A stretch of DNA of 64,000 nt, taken from Udeniomyces pyricola. Its lineage: Eukaryota > Basidiomycota > Tremellomycetes > Cystofilobasidiales > Mrakiaceae. The first letter of the stretch is position 1; every line of letters begins with the position of its first letter. Below, piece after piece: positions 1-12,807 of the stretch. The notes beneath the pieces were generated by a model. It was not told the origin of the DNA, made no database searches, and was given only the letters and a program-made list of their open reading frames with translations. The stretch covers positions 255,835 through 319,834 of the forward strand of contig BCIK01000007.1 of the NCBI GenBank assembly GCA_039545295.1, written 5' to 3'. A program made the translations under genes and the position numbers.

Positions 1-3
1 TCC

Positions 4-36
<33 letters not shown>

Positions 37-679
37 CCCGGGCCCCAGCTCTCCTCATTTCTCGCGTTCATACAAGGCAGGAGGGGGAATAGTACGACTG
101 ACGCCGTTACAAAACGAAATCAAATCGAACAAACGAAACGACTGACACGCCGAATCGATTAGGTTTCTCATATATAAAAAAATAACAATAATAAAACTGA
201 TCCGATATATCTTACTGATCAATGAGCGTGTTTGAAAGCCAGATCATCTGGGACGTTCTCTTATTTCGTTTTGTTCTTTTTCTCCTTCTCCTTCTCCTTC
301 ATCTTCTTCCTTTTCTTCACCTTCACAATCGGGCACCCCAAGACGTCAGTTCATACCATCACAAGAACAAGAACAACCATGAAACCCTTGGCAAACAGAC
401 CCCCCCCCCCCTCTTTCTCGTGTTCTCTTTCCCTTTTTACCCTTGGCACTCGGTTGAAGCCCACCCACACCCAATTCCCATTTGCTTCCTTCCGACCTCC
501 TACCTAGCCGTGATCCACTCTTCGACATCTCCATCTTCCTATCGCCAAGCAACCCCCCCCCCCCCCAAAAAAAAAAAACATCCCACTAACAACGACTCCT
601 TCTCTCCTCTCTCCCTGTCTCTTCAACTTCAACGAGCCCTCTTTCCCCCTTCCCCCGGCCTTGGACCTGATAGCCCTGA
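1..679. other. Gene-free left edge, pyrimidine-rich
   Basis: No supported gene. The stretch opens with a 30-nt C run (5-34) followed by alternating CCGG/GGCC bases, and carries further C runs near 401-413 and 551-567, the second followed at once by an A run. An open frame at 222-782 (+) exists but is a low-complexity Leu/Pro/Ser translation of CT-rich DNA and overlaps the 3' end of the leucine-rich gene on the other strand, so it is not called. This is probably the 3' flank of that minus-strand gene. Confidence 0.6.
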
Positions 680-3600
680 TCACTTGCCCTTCCGCTTCCC
701 ATCCCCAATCACCCCTGCGTTTCCTCCTTCACCCCTTCCCCCTCTTCCGCCTCTTCCTCCTTTCCCATCCCCATTCTCATAACCAGCACCCATCTCCATC
801 CCCAATCCTGCTTTTGAACCTGCAGCCCCTATAGCTCGATCCCGATACGAAGCCGAGGAAGAGGAAGACTTGAGGTTGCATGACGAAGATTTGGTCGCTG
901 TGGCTGAAGCTCGACGAGGTCGATTCGATCCCCCTTCTCCGCTTGCTCTGTCGAGTAATCCACCACCACCACCACCACCACCATCGATACTATTCCCACC
1001 ATGCCTCCCATCGCGGCCGAGATCAAGTTTCAAAGCCGACGTGTCATCGACAGGCGACATCCCGAGTCCTCCTACGAAACTCGAGTGAGACGATCCGATC
1101 GACGGGGAGAACGACACGGGAGGTGACCCTTCATGATAAGCCGTCAAGCTCGAGATCGAGCTCTGTCGCCTTCTATATTCGGTCCCACCACCCAGAGACG
1201 ACGAGCCGCTCAGACTCCTCTCCCGAGGATCAAAGCTCAGAGACCTTTCCCTCGCCGGACTGGCGTCTCCGCCAGATGATGGAGAATCTACCCGCCAACT
1301 GGGGGCCCCTTTACCGGCTTCCTCCCATTCCCAACGCCATCTTTCCGCAAAGGAGTGAAAGCCAATGTCCTCCTTCATTTTGACGACTCCGCCCACTTTC
1401 TTTCCCGAGGGTCCTACACCGCTGCTTCCCCCTGCAGCTCCTCCACTTCCACCTCCACCTCCGCTTCCGGCACCTTTCGTCCCGCTCTCTTCGGTCGGCT
1501 CCCGCGCAATCAGCCAAAGGCCAACTCCATCTCGACCAACCCACCCAAGTTCCCTCAACTTCGGCACGCGTCGGACAAACTTCTTGATGTCCCGCAGGAT
1601 CGGGACGGTCGGGTCCATCGATTTGGCCAGCAAGATGGGGTGGAGGACCGTCGAGGACGACCGGTCCTCGGACGAGTCTTGGTAATGGTGCAGATCCGAG
1701 TACGAGTACGGTGGCGATGGGTTGGCGTGCGAGGTGTGATGGAGGCTCAGGGGAGCGCTCTTGAGAGCAGCGGGTGAGGAGCCCGGGGTCGGTGGAGGGA
1801 CTAGACCTGGCGGAGGAATGTGCTCGGGTGGAATGACAACGTGAAGGGTGTGCAACCGTATGTGATGAGAGAAAGCGTTGGTCATGGACAGCTGAAGATG
1901 GCATAAAACGTAATTGTTCCGTCAGTCATCACCCGAACCGTTCGACTCTGGAGGAGACGTATCACATGGCAGCACGACCAACGTACGAGTTTAGCAAACG
2001 GCGCGTCGAGCGTAATCTTGAGCCGTTCGACGTTGATGCAAACCTTGGCAATCTTGTTCCAATCTTCGACACTGACTGCCCACCAGTCGAGTTCGAGGAC
2101 GTGTAGCTTACCGCCGCCTTTCACAAGGGCGTCAACGAGTGATGGGGGCATCGGCTTGAGTGTACAGGTGTCATCAACGGCTGGAGGAAGATGACCGACG
2201 GGTGGGACAGGCAGGAGAGCAAACGGTGGTGTCGAACGTGTGACCGAGAACGAAACGAGCTGATCGATAGGTACACGATGAATGGAGACAAGATGGTCGT
2301 GCGACCATCTGCAACGGTCATACATAGATGAGCCAGGTTCAGTAAGTGATATGGCCTTTTGTTCTTGTTGTATACAAGGTACGTAGCGTTCGATCCTGCT
2401 CACGAGTGATGAGGTCCGACATCACTGATCTCTACCTTCAAGTGCCGGAACGTGGCAGGGTAGTCTTCGATCTTAATCCAAGCGTTTCTAGTTAGCCGGC
2501 CTGGTGAGGCAACAGTAGTAAACCACCGCATGTCAGACGCTCGAGTTGTACTGCACCTCAAGTAGGACGATCCACGATCAATCAACCTCACCTTGCAGTT
2601 CTGAGAGCGTCAATCTCTCCAACTCGACGCATCCCTCAAAGATCTGAACCCTACACCGATCCACAAGCAGAGAGAGGCACCAATATTTCAGCCATACCAT
2701 GACGCAGAGTTCACCCAGTTCTCATCTTGACGAAACAGCACGCTGGTGACTCACAGGCCGACGTCCGAGAACTTACTACCAGCGCTCCGCAACCAGAGAT
2801 CGCGGACGCCCCGGCCCGCTTCGCTGATGAGCTCAGCCAGGGCATCGTCGAGTGACGGCGATTCGACAGATACCTTGTCGAGGGGTGCATGCGGTGGTAG
2901 AGTAGAGAAGTGAAGCGATAGATTCTTGGCCTGCAAAGATGGCAGCGTGTCCACCCAAAAAAAGACAATAACAACAACAAAAAAACGGGAAACGTGACGT
3001 CAGTGAAAGGAAGATGGATGAATTTACAGATTAAGAAACCACCGTGAGCCGCTACAAAACGCACTCCAACGGCACTCAGACGTGAGATCTCAAGCGACCG
3101 CAATCTCTGAGGCAACAGATGGGGCAGGTTGAACCGTGGAACTATCAGGCAAAAGATTTGAAGCAGGGGGAGTGGCAAATCAGCACAGCCCTTGATCCGC
3201 GCAGTGAGATCATTTCCTCGGCGGCTGGGTCTACGTCATAACTTACGCGAGTTGGGTCGGTACTGGGTCGAGGTTAAAGATGGGTGCAGAGGCGGTGGCA
3301 TCAAGGAGAGATGCTCGAGTTTTGGCAAGTCCACCAACATCTGCAATATGAGGCCACAGGCAAGAGGAGATAGGAAGCAGAGATGTAGCAATGGGTTATC
3401 TAATCGCCGCTACCAGGACATCATCAGGGCGCATTCATCCGAGCTGACCTCTCCCACGCCATCTCCCCATACTCCGATGCCTCTCCATTCGAGCCGCTGG
3501 AGATTGGCTGAGCATGCCACGAGGAGCGTCCGGACAATCTCGTCTTCGCCTTGGCTGACGGGGACCGAAGGGAGGGCTGGGAACGAATTTGGCCACGTGG

Positions 3601-4283
3601 GTGGGAAGACGGCGATAGACCGGACGCAGCGGGCGTAGCGTTCAGGGTTGCTGACGTGCCAAGATGGAGCAGAGTACGGTGAGGGTATGAGGTATTCAAG
3701 ATAAGTTGAGAGAGGTCGGGTAATATATGCGGGGAAAGGACGCAAGGTAAGAGAGCAGGCGACCGAGGGCGCATTCCGACGTCAGCAGATGATCGTTCTC
3801 TTTCCCATCGGTTGACCGGTCGGTCCGCTGCATCCCTTGCTTTGGCCTCCTCACATTACCATTTCTTCAGCTCCAAGTCCGGCTCATATCCTTCCATCCT
3901 TCTCTCTATGTCTCTTTCGAAGAAGGACGAACCTCAATACTGTTTCGACCTTTTTCCTCGCCCGATAATCGTCCCGTGTCTCGCCGTCGTCCTTGGCCTG
4001 CTGACCCCAAGCGAGCGCCGGGAGGGTGATTCGCAAACTGTCGTACAGGACTCGGGAAGTGGCTTCGTGCAATGGGATACCAAGTTCAGAGATAAGGGCC
4101 GAAAGGAGACTGGGTGTTTGTGTGAGAGCCAGACGAACGACATCTGATAAGTTGAAGTGCAGAGGCAGGAGACAGTCGAAGAGGGGTCAGAGGGGCGGGG
4201 AAGGGAGGGGTGAGAAGAAGGGTTCTTGGCCGGTGTGAGCCGGATAATCTGTGATGTATCCGATGAATCGAATCAGCCATCAT
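680..4283 (-). CDS. Large leucine-rich, F-box-like protein (multi-exon)
   Basis: The function is not known; the fold looks like the F-box/leucine-rich proteins common in basidiomycetes, which recruit substrates to SCF ubiquitin ligases. A candidate start is the double ATG at 4278-4283. The first coding blocks (about 4150-3890) carry LSDVVRLALTQTPSLLSAL and LYDSLRITLPAL, the usual post-F-box pattern in which a structural domain is followed by a call on the gene body. Further exons near 3745-3410, 3350-3240, 3170-3020, 2950-2760, 2640-2600 and 2200-1980 hold LRR-like blocks such as LPKLEHLSL, RLRSLEISRLSAVGV, CVELERLTLSEL and KLHVLELDWWAV. The last exon (about 1890-680) begins with more LRR (PKLRELGWVGRDGV) and ends in a long Gly/Ser-rich tail, finishing GKRKGK. 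Exon joints were inferred from splice signals and are not all certain, and a canonical F-box was not confirmed. Confidence 0.65.
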
Positions 4284-4656
4284 GACGAACCGTCGAGCGC
4301 TCTGGGCGCATGTTCTGCTAGCCGGTCGAATGAGCTCGGCATAATATTTATTAGGCTTGGTCGCCAAGCCAAATGTAGAGGAGGTTGGAGGAGGGGGTTT
4401 GAGGGAGGTCGGAGGTGGTGGAAGGAAAGGGCTGCAATCTCAAGGAAGGAGGAGAGGAGGGCATATAAGGGCTTGGGCCAAGGCGGCAATGCGCGCAGCA
4501 ACTTGCTAGAAATCCACTAACCAGTAATTTCTCGAGCGCTTCTTCTTTTCCTCCTCCACTTCTTCTTCTCATCCTGTCTCATATCAGTCTTCCTTATAAC
4601 ATTTAGGATTTATATTCGCAGCTAAACGAACGGCCCTAGTACACGGAATCTACATC

Positions 4657-6765
4657 TACTGTTCAAGCCCTTCAAAATCCTCCTTCTTCAGCGCATTCAA
4701 CCGAGCCTCGACTCCTCGGACATCGTCTTCCCCAACGTTCGCCACCGCAAACCTCAACCATCGACACCCGTCCTTCTCCTCTGCCGGCAGGAAGAACTCC
4801 CCAGGAAGCGTCACAAGGCCATACTTGGACGCGAGGACCTGGGCAACGACCGTAGCGGATACACCTGGGAAGGGATGCTTGCCGCATGCGTAGAATGCCC
4901 CAAGCGAGAGGATCTCCCAGCCTGGACAACGAGAGATGACATCGGTGAAGATCTCGAGTAGGGAGGTAAATCGAAGGGACGTCCTGAGAGAAAAAAAAAA
5001 ATGCAGGACAGATGAGTGCGGAGCTCATATGAGAGAAGCCAGGGACAGGAAAAGGGGTCAAAGGACTCGATCACGCACTGCAATACACCGGGTCGAAGGG
5101 TTGAGAGAAGGGGGGCAATAGCGATTTGAGGAGGCCGCGGAGCGTTGATTTGGAGGCAGTCAAGTACTGTCGAGGCCTGCGAGAAAGAAAGAAAAAAAAG
5201 AACAGAAGATATGCAGATACGACACATCTGGCTCAGCGTCATGAACCACCGCATCCTGGCTGATGAATAGAAAGAGAACACCTTACCGGCCCCGAGAACT
5301 CAGGTCCTGACACAATCACACCGAGGCGATGACCAGGAATCGCATACGATTTCGAAAAGGAGAAGAGCGAGATGACGGTGTCCCTCCAAGTAGGCGAGCT
5401 GAAGAGGGTGTGAGGCCGGGATCTCCGTTGTCCATCTGCAGTTGGTGGGAGGAAGTCACGGTACGTCTCATCGATGATCAAAGCGATCTTTTGCTCGCGA
5501 CAAAAGGCGGCGAAGTCTATATGGGTATAGGTGACAAGAAGTGAGGTAATAACATGAACGCGTCAGATGGGAAGAAAGAGAGAGAGGGAGAAAGAGAGCA
5601 ACGCGTTGCACACGGAAAAAAAAAAAAAAAAAAAGATGAACCTTGAATAAGGTCGTCATCTAGCGTCGTCCCTGTTGGATTATTTGGCGTGACAAGGCAG
5701 ACTGCTCGGGTCTGACATTGTGACCGCGTTTGAGTTAGTCCGCATGTATATTACACCTAGAGGGCGAGAGGTGAGATACGGAACGACGAACCTTTGGCGT
5801 GATGATCTTTCTCAATCTTTCGATCGAAGGTCGGAAACCCTCGGATCCGTCCGTGGGAAGGGGTACAGGTTTAATGGATAAGGCCGTCAAAGTCATGGCA
5901 TGATTGAAGTACCTTTATATAACGTCGAGTTATCGCGTCAGCATGGCGCACAAGTTGAAGAGATGTGGAATAGCGATTTCCCCCAGACGATGCAACAGCT
6001 AAAACCTACCAGGGAGTGGGGAGAACGACCTCATCACCAGCAGCGCAGAGCGTCATGACTGTCGCCATGAAGGCAGAGTTACAACCTAGAGACAACCTGA
6101 TCAGCTTCCAAGCTTTCCCTCTGCCCCGCATACAGCTCATGGCGCCCGCCGAAACGAGGACACCAGTCGCCTCGAGATCAGTAGGTGGTGGCCTATCTTT
6201 CCAAACGAACGGACGAACCCGTAGTGATGCCAATGTCCTTGGGCTGAACTCCAACTCCACTCTCGCCCCCCCAATCCTCAACGTCTTTGGCGTAGACGTC
6301 TCGATACTCCTCCGCCATCGATTTTCGCAAGGCGTCTTCTCCCAAGATGGCGCCGTACTTGGACGAAGCTGGATCGGAGATGACCTAAGCGCCGAAAGGA
6401 ATTCGAACGACGATGGGATCCGAGAAGGTGAGGGTAAGCAGATGCACCGTCAGCTGCTGTCTCTCATGAGACGTCGTCAACATTGGCAAGGAAATTTGGT
6501 CGAGAACCTTTTGTAGGTTCTCGATGAAGCGAGGGTCTGGGGGTGAGCCAGGCACGCCCTGGCTCATGTTGATAAGTCTGAGGTTGGCGTTGGTGGCAGG
6601 ATTATAGGCAGCTGCCCAGCCGGCTGCGAGGGGGATTGGAGGAGCGGCAGTAGCAAGGACGGCACGGGAAAGTGAGAACTGAGGCATGAGTGCAAGATAA
6701 GGACCAGGAGATAGAGCTGATGGAAGTAGATGAGAGTGGGATGGAGAGGAAAGGATATCAGGCAT
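4657..6765 (-). CDS. Class I/II PLP-dependent aminotransferase
   Basis: This enzyme should move an amino group between an amino acid and a 2-oxo acid, using pyridoxal phosphate; the substrate cannot be told from sequence. Spliced fragments give the family order: INMSQGVPGSPP near the N-terminus, KYGAILGEDALRKSMAEEY, the cofactor-phosphate loop GCNSAFMATVMTLCAAGDEV, LPTPWYFNHAMTLTAL, VTPNNPTG, the aspartate-bearing strand IALIIDETYRDF, and the lysine motif SFSKSYAIPGHRLG (K is the predicted Schiff-base lysine). The C-terminal WLRFAVANVGEDDV supplies the substrate-carboxylate arginine. The gene is interrupted by several short introns; one ends in the T/A-rich region near 5600-5640. The stop is at 4657-4659. 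Two ATGs fit the start: 6763-6765 (used here) and 6685-6687, which gives MPQFSLSRAVLA. All key residues are present. Confidence 0.88.
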
Positions 6766-7198
6766 GCCGAGAAACACCGCCCAAACCTCCTATCACATCG
6801 GCGTCCTCCCCCGGCGTCCTTCGCACTTGACCGTTCTGCGTCAGGGAGCTCAAAGCCAGCCCAGCTTCGGATCAGTACTACTGTTTGATCGATCTGCAGA
6901 TTATAAATCTATAGTTACTTAGATGCATCCCTAAGGCTGCTCGCGACTCACATTTTACACTCATCCCACCGTTGAACCTTTGCTTGGCCCATACGAACAA
7001 ACTTTCAATCACACTTCAGACGCATACAACTTGCATCTCATCATACTCGACGTCTCGCACACGCTGTTCCGTCTCCTATCGGCCTGCCCGATTGAGTCCA
7101 TGCCTCTCGACATCAACACCAACCCGCCAGCCGATATCTTCCTCCATCCAATCCGACACTCGTCCCGATAACAACCACACCGACAACCGGTCATCACT
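6766..7198. other. Intergenic region between two minus-strand genes
   Basis: About 430 bases with no supported gene. It should hold the promoter of the aminotransferase and the 3' UTR of the small mitochondrial protein gene. Open frames that cross it on the plus strand have no recognisable content. Confidence 0.5.
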
Positions 7199-7852
7199 TT
7201 AGACAACGTCTCCACCTGCATTCTTGACGAAACCCATCCTCGCCAACCAACTGCCAAACTTGCCTCCGTGGAGACCTTCGCCTTCAAAGGCGTAGCCCAT
7301 GTCCTGCCAATGGTATCGCCATCCAAATCGGACAGCATAGCTGTCCCGCATGTTGTACAAGGTCCAGAAGATGACCGTCGCTTCAATCTGATGATTAATG
7401 GCACGAGATGATGGAGCGATATGACCGAAAGTTGGGGGCGGGCAAACAAGATACAGGGGTCAATCAGAGAAAGAACTACGCTGCGATTGTGTGTAAACAC
7501 GAGCCTTCATTCAGGTTATGCCCTGGCCTTGGATGGTCAGAGCAGATATAAGGAAGGTTGCACGAACACAATACGCTCCCCAGCGGTAAAGTGGGGCTGG
7601 CTCCTCATGCTTCCAGTTTCCTGATGACCAGGGTCGGTCCGGGTAAGGGAGAGGGCCTAAGATATCGCAAAAACGACACCATAGCCACTAGTCATCAGCT
7701 CCTCCGTTGCCGAGACTACACAGACTACGATGAAATCCCTGTGAGAACAACAGTCACACACCCTTAGGGCCGTGGCCTCCTCGTCGAACGAGTGTAGGAC
7801 CCATCGACACGAAGGGCGATGGTCGCATCCTCAGGAGCGCCGTAGTTCGCAT
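7199..7852 (-). CDS. Small mitochondrial protein, possible complex I accessory subunit (NDUFB2-like)
   Basis: Three exons join without frame conflict: 7762-7852, 7568-7656 and 7199-7387, giving 122 residues. Introns begin GTGTGT and GTTCGT and end TTAG and TCAG. The first 25 residues (MRTTALLRMRPSPFVSMGPT) are rich in Arg, Ser and Thr and lack acids, as in a mitochondrial import signal. A Gly-rich RRGGHGPKG stretch follows. The third exon holds a hydrophobic segment with aromatic residues (EATVIFWTLYNMRDSYAV) and then FGWRYHWQD. A short membrane span followed by a basic linker and GWRHPW is how I recall the NDUFB2 (AGGG) subunit of NADH:ubiquinone oxidoreductase. That resemblance is weak and is inference. 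The gene structure itself is well supported. Confidence 0.6.
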
Positions 7853-8439
7853 GATGGGTATTTAGGGCGCGTGTGTATATGATTGTGTGTAGAACCTTGT
7901 GATTGGAAGTGCTTGGATGTGAGGAGATGAGGGATTGGCGAATACAGCGAGTGACAAAAGGAAGTGAGGACCGCTGAATCGTCGAAGTTGGAGGGTAAAT
8001 GGCGGATGTTCGGATCGACAGGGCCGTACGCCGTAAGCGCGTCACATGCAGCTGGCGCCCGTCATGCTGCATGCTTTCAGCTCTAGTTTGCTCTAGTACG
8101 CAACCATTTTCCCCTGGCAGTAAGTTGTCTTACGAACTCGACAGCATGAGATGCAGCTGTCCCTATGCTCCTTCTTCATCTCAAACAACGTAGATGAACC
8201 ACTTACGCCCATTTCTCACAAACCAAGTATTTTCAATGTGATTGAAAAACCAAATAAATTATATGGCATAAAACAGGGTCCAAAGCAAAGGAAAGCATAG
8301 AAGACGAGAAAGATCGATTCATGCGAAATTGGAAACGGGCGGTCAGACAAGTGGAGGAGAAAAATACAAGGATGAAGATAGATATCAATAGGAGATGCAG
8401 GCAAGATGCCGCTGGAACGTGGTTGTGCCAAAGCGGGTC
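7853..8439. other. Intergenic region, promoter of the mitochondrial gene and RhoGAP 3' UTR
   Basis: 587 bases with no supported gene. The right part (8216-8439) reads on as an open frame on the minus strand but lies past the inferred RhoGAP stop and becomes hydrophobic and AT-rich, as expected for a 3' UTR. Confidence 0.5.
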
Positions 8440-11400
8440 TTAGCAAGTTGAGAGTCGAACGCGAGTAGGTGGAGTGGTGCTTAGAGGAGGAGGAGGTAAG
8501 ATTGAGTTTTCCATCTGTGACAGAAGACAAAGGTTCAGCATGGTCAGCATCGACGTTTTTCAAGGCAAGTCAAGTAGAATCCATACACTCACAAGTGAAT
8601 TGTAGTCGGCCTGATTGAGATGACGGAGAAGGACTAGTACAAAACGACGTTCAAAGCTAAAATGCGCCGACACAGAAGAAGAACACGTCAGTCGCTGACA
8701 GCTGAGACGTTTTGCTTCGAGAACACACGAAGAAATAATAGAACAGAGTCGCTTACGCTGAATTGACGAACTGCGTCGGGACTGAGCCACTCGCGATGTC
8801 AAACACGCCCGGGTTATCATCAGGAGGACATCGGAACAAGTTGGGCGCCATGACCGTCGCGTAATTGCTGTGATGATTCCGGATAGAGAAGGTATATTAG
8901 ATTGACTTCGAGTGATCAAGCGACGAAAGAATGAAGTTTAAGGCTTACACGTCCGTCATCTTGGTCTCATTCCGGAAAGCCAGGAGCTCTTGTAGGAACG
9001 AGATAACAAATACGCATACGTCTCGGTTGATACTATATGTAGGAGGTTACGTGAGAAAGAAAAGATAAGATAGTTAGGTCCAGGAAGTGTCAGGCTCAGC
9101 TCGTGTGCAATAGGCGAGACTTACGCAGGCAGGCGTTGAACAAAGTCGCAGCAACGGATCCCCTCATCTTCCGTTTCTCCATCGTGACCAACGAGGGCGA
9201 GAGCCTCGTCGTACTGGTCCTGCGGTACAAGCGGCTCCTCCAGCTCTCTGAGCCACAGCTTAAATAAGGAACACAGGATGCCCGGGTCTTCAATGTCGTC
9301 GAGCTCATATCGCCCGCGATTGATCCGATCCACCATCAGTTTGACTTGATCTCCGTCCCCAGGGACTCGGAAGAGACCCTCAGTCGTCGGACCTGAGCAG
9401 GAGAGGATGCCGGCACGTAAGAAAGGGAGGATGATGGGCACACGCAGGGTCGGGTAGTGTGCAGCTTGGAAGGCCATGATTTGAGGTAAAGACGACGAAA
9501 AGACCGAAGGGTTGAAAGGGGCCAGCTAGAGAGGTAGGCGGGGACGATTGTTAGGATGATAGAGCGCTGATGAGCCCTATGATTCTGGTAGTCAGAAGAT
9601 GAGACTTACCTTGGCGTATTCTATCTCCGAAATAGTTGGAGCCTTGCCCCGGGGAGGTTTGCTCGCGGCAAGGTGTTTGAAGCAGTCTAAGAAGCAAGAC
9701 GCGATGGCCACATGATCAGTTTAATGTACATTCAGGTACGAGATAAATGAGTAAAGAGATAGATTGTCCTACAATCTGCCATGATGCGAATATTGCCAGC
9801 GAGTTCGTCAACAGCTTCGTTACAAGTTCGGGCCGACCGGAAAAAGGTCTTGAGATGTGCACTAAGAGTAGGCGATGGCGAAAAGGTGGTGACCAAGACG
9901 CAGAAGAGTTCCCAGCCTCGGAAGACAGCAGCCCTGTCCGGAGGAGAAAACAGCTCAAAACCGAGTCAGCAACGGACCAGACCCCAGAAAAAAGGCAGAG
10001 CAAGCAGGGACCACTCACGGGTCAGGAGTCTCCGTCAATTGCTTCGTGAGCTGGATGTAAATTTCGTCTCGTATCAGACTTTCTTTCAACCCGACCGCGA
10101 GCATCCACCGGACCGCATACGACGCATTCTCGCTGATCGTTTTGTCACCACTGCCACGTCGCCCTTCTTTGATGGGACTCGAATCCATCGAAGTCAGGGG
10201 AGGATTCAGGGTAGGGAGTGAGGGTAGATCCAACCGATCCCCCATAACGACCTGTATGATCTTGAACGACCGCAAGGCGTGAGATGCGAGCTTAGAAGGT
10301 AGGACCAAAAGTGGTGTCGTGATGGCCGCTCGCTGCCATACCATCATCTTTGCCACCTGTAGAACGATAAGGCGGGTACCACGAAGATCCCAAGGCAAAT
10401 GAGTATGAGCTGGTGGTTTGATAGAGTTGCTCCTACGGTTGAACACAAGGCCTCACAGGTACTTTGCGGCGGATGAATACACCCGAAGTGTGTTTGGATG
10501 AGAAAAAGTTGGCCGCGTATTCGGCCACTGAAAAGCGAGAGATATCGTCGGCAAGCGGCTGCGGGAGGACAAAATGTTCACTGACAGAGCCGTACAACGT
10601 ATGAGCGCCTGGTTTGCAGAAGTGGGTTTAACAAGACGCTGAGGATTATACAAAGCTGCGCGACTCACCCGGTACTCAAACGCTTCGTGGTGAGCGGTGT
10701 CTTCGCAGGCGTGTAGGATCGGCCGGCATCTAGAGGAGACATGCGAACCTGGGCGTCTAGATGATGTAACGATATAAATCAGCTCGCCCATACTAGAAAG
10801 AGTTGAAGCGGTATTCAGGGATCTCACGTACCAAGGTCAATGCTTGGGTTTCCAATGGTGGTTGCCAATCGATGCACTATCGGCCTCTCCGGCTTGCCTC
10901 CGCCACCCCCAAAGAAGGAAGGCACGCTTTTCGTCCTCACTCGTACCGGTGGGCCGCGGTGTACAGGAAGAGGCCAGTCATCAACGGGTAGTTCCGAGGC
11001 CGGAGGAATTTGTTGCGAAGCGAAAGCCGGAGACGCTGACTCAGGTAAGGGAAGCTGCTGAGTATTTTGTCTGAATAGTTTGGGGAAGGAAATCAGGCCC
11101 GAAGAGGACTTGCGCGATGCCTTGAGTTTCTTGGTGGGAGATGAGGTAGGTGAGGCCGAAGGGGAGATGTCCATCTTGGAGCGGAGGTTGGTAGACGAAG
11201 AGAGACGGGAAAGAAACGGTTTTTCCGGCGGCATGAGGGGAGGGGCAAGCGGTAGGTTCGATGTCGAAACGGAACGAGTTTGAGCACATTCTGAGAGCGG
11301 GCTAGAGACAAATTGTGAGGGGGGATGAGGGCGAAGAGTCGCGTCGAGGTCGGTATTGATCCTTCTAGGAGGGGGAGGACGCCTTGATGGGCTGTCCAGG

Positions 11401-12807
11401 GTGGTGGGAGGGAGCTGACTTGAGTTCAGAGGCGTGGAATTGAGATGAGGATGGGCAAGCAAGCCCATCTGAAGCTGAGATAGTGGGATAACGACGGGCA
11501 CAGGAGGTCGCGTCCAGCGCGTCTCCCGAGTTTTGGTGCTGTGAACGAGAGATTTGTGATGAGTGAAGAGGTTGTCAGACAAGCTCATCTTGCAAGGACA
11601 GAAGATACTAGAATAAAATCCAAAAGAACAACGCAACTGATGGTAGTAGATGACACCACGCTGTTGATCCGCGAGTTCCCACCACTGTCCTTCTGGGCTC
11701 AAAGGAATACTGAAATCCCAGGCAAAGGAGACACATCTTTCGCGTCAGCAGAGATTCCTTCGACAGGTTGTGCAAGCACAGTCAGATCGTGTTCGTCAGA
11801 CGAAACCAACGCACACAAACGCTCCGTGAGGAGGTCTCCATGAGCATACACCTGTGCGAGGATTTGCGAAGAAGATCGATTGTGTCTGGCACAGATCAGA
11901 GACAGCGAAACAGTCAGTCGACCGACCAGCAGGGATAAATGATGTCGCGTGATATACGACACTCACTTTATTTTCCTCAATAGTGACTATCAATATGGGT
12001 GGCATGAGTGGAAGGTAAATGGATGGATGAGACGAAGAGGAGCAAGCACAAAAGAGAGACATCCGGAGAAGGGAGAAATAACAATCATGGTTTAGCTTCT
12101 AGTCGAGCGGTTGGAAGCTGGAAGCTCTCGACTTCGAGGCGAGTATCAATGCCACGCGTACCCCAGAGATCCTATGAAGTCGCAGACAGATCCCGGAACC
12201 AGAGTAAAGACAAGGCATTGGTTGTTGAGCATCATCACATGTTTAGCCCAAAAAGCTCAAAACACAAAAGTCATCGAGCGAGACTAACCTCTGCCCAGAG
12301 AAGTTCCTCGCGTTGACCAGTTGTCTCAGCATGCATTGAGGCTCGTGAGGATCCAGCATGACCCCTCAAAGACATAAAGTCGCCCGACTTGCTCCTCTGC
12401 CCTCCTGAGCGTGATGAGAGCGACGAAGGCGTCGACAACGACGTCAAGGGACAAGAAGAGAGTGATGATCTATCGACTGCGGCTTCGATCGACACGGAGC
12501 GCGACCGACTCTGGTGCTGTTTAGGCGAGGGCGAGGTCGAGCGCGAAAAAGATGACGGTGGATGAGCACGGCTACTGAGAGCCGAGGGTGAACTTAGGGA
12601 TGAAGTTCGGATGGAGAGCTCCGGGAAGTCGGATGGCCGAGATGGAAGGGGGCGAGAAGGCGAGGAAGGGTGCGAGCGAGTTTCTGAACGCGTACCAGTC
12701 GACGGAGATGGTGAGTGGGATGTCGAGCGAAGGGCGGAGCGCCGAGTTGAAGAAGGGGTCGAAGGAGGGGTCGTGTAAAGACCAGACATGCTTGATGAAG
12801 GTGTCAT
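8440..12807 (-). CDS. WW-MyTH4-RhoGAP protein (ARHGAP39/Vilse-like)
   Basis: Predicted GTPase-activating protein for Rho-family GTPases, tied to the cytoskeleton. The ATG at 12805-12807 opens MTPSSSMSGLYTTPPS and a long Ser-rich region. Two WW motifs follow, each split by introns: one ending FFANPRTGVCSWRPP (near 11840-11890) and one made of WWELADQQRGVIYY (11640-11700) plus TKTRETRWTRPP (11500-11545). A Pro/Ser linker (11450-10850) leads to a MyTH4 domain (about 10450-10010) with SYAVRWMLAVGLKESLIRDEI and YIQLTKQLTETPDP. The RhoGAP domain occupies about 9480-8590. It has the arginine finger in TEGLFRVPGDGDQV, LFKLWLRELEEPLVP, and NYATVMAPNLFRCPP. The last intron (GTGAGT, near 8600) leads to a short tail ending at the TAA 8440-8442. 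In animals this order of domains defines Vilse/ARHGAP39, which acts on Rac/Cdc42. No key residue seems missing. Confidence 0.88.

Noticed and set aside
222..782. 186-codon open frame on the plus strand
   Set aside because: A low-complexity Leu/Pro/Ser translation of CT-rich DNA with no conserved motif; it overlaps the 3' end of the minus-strand leucine-rich gene.
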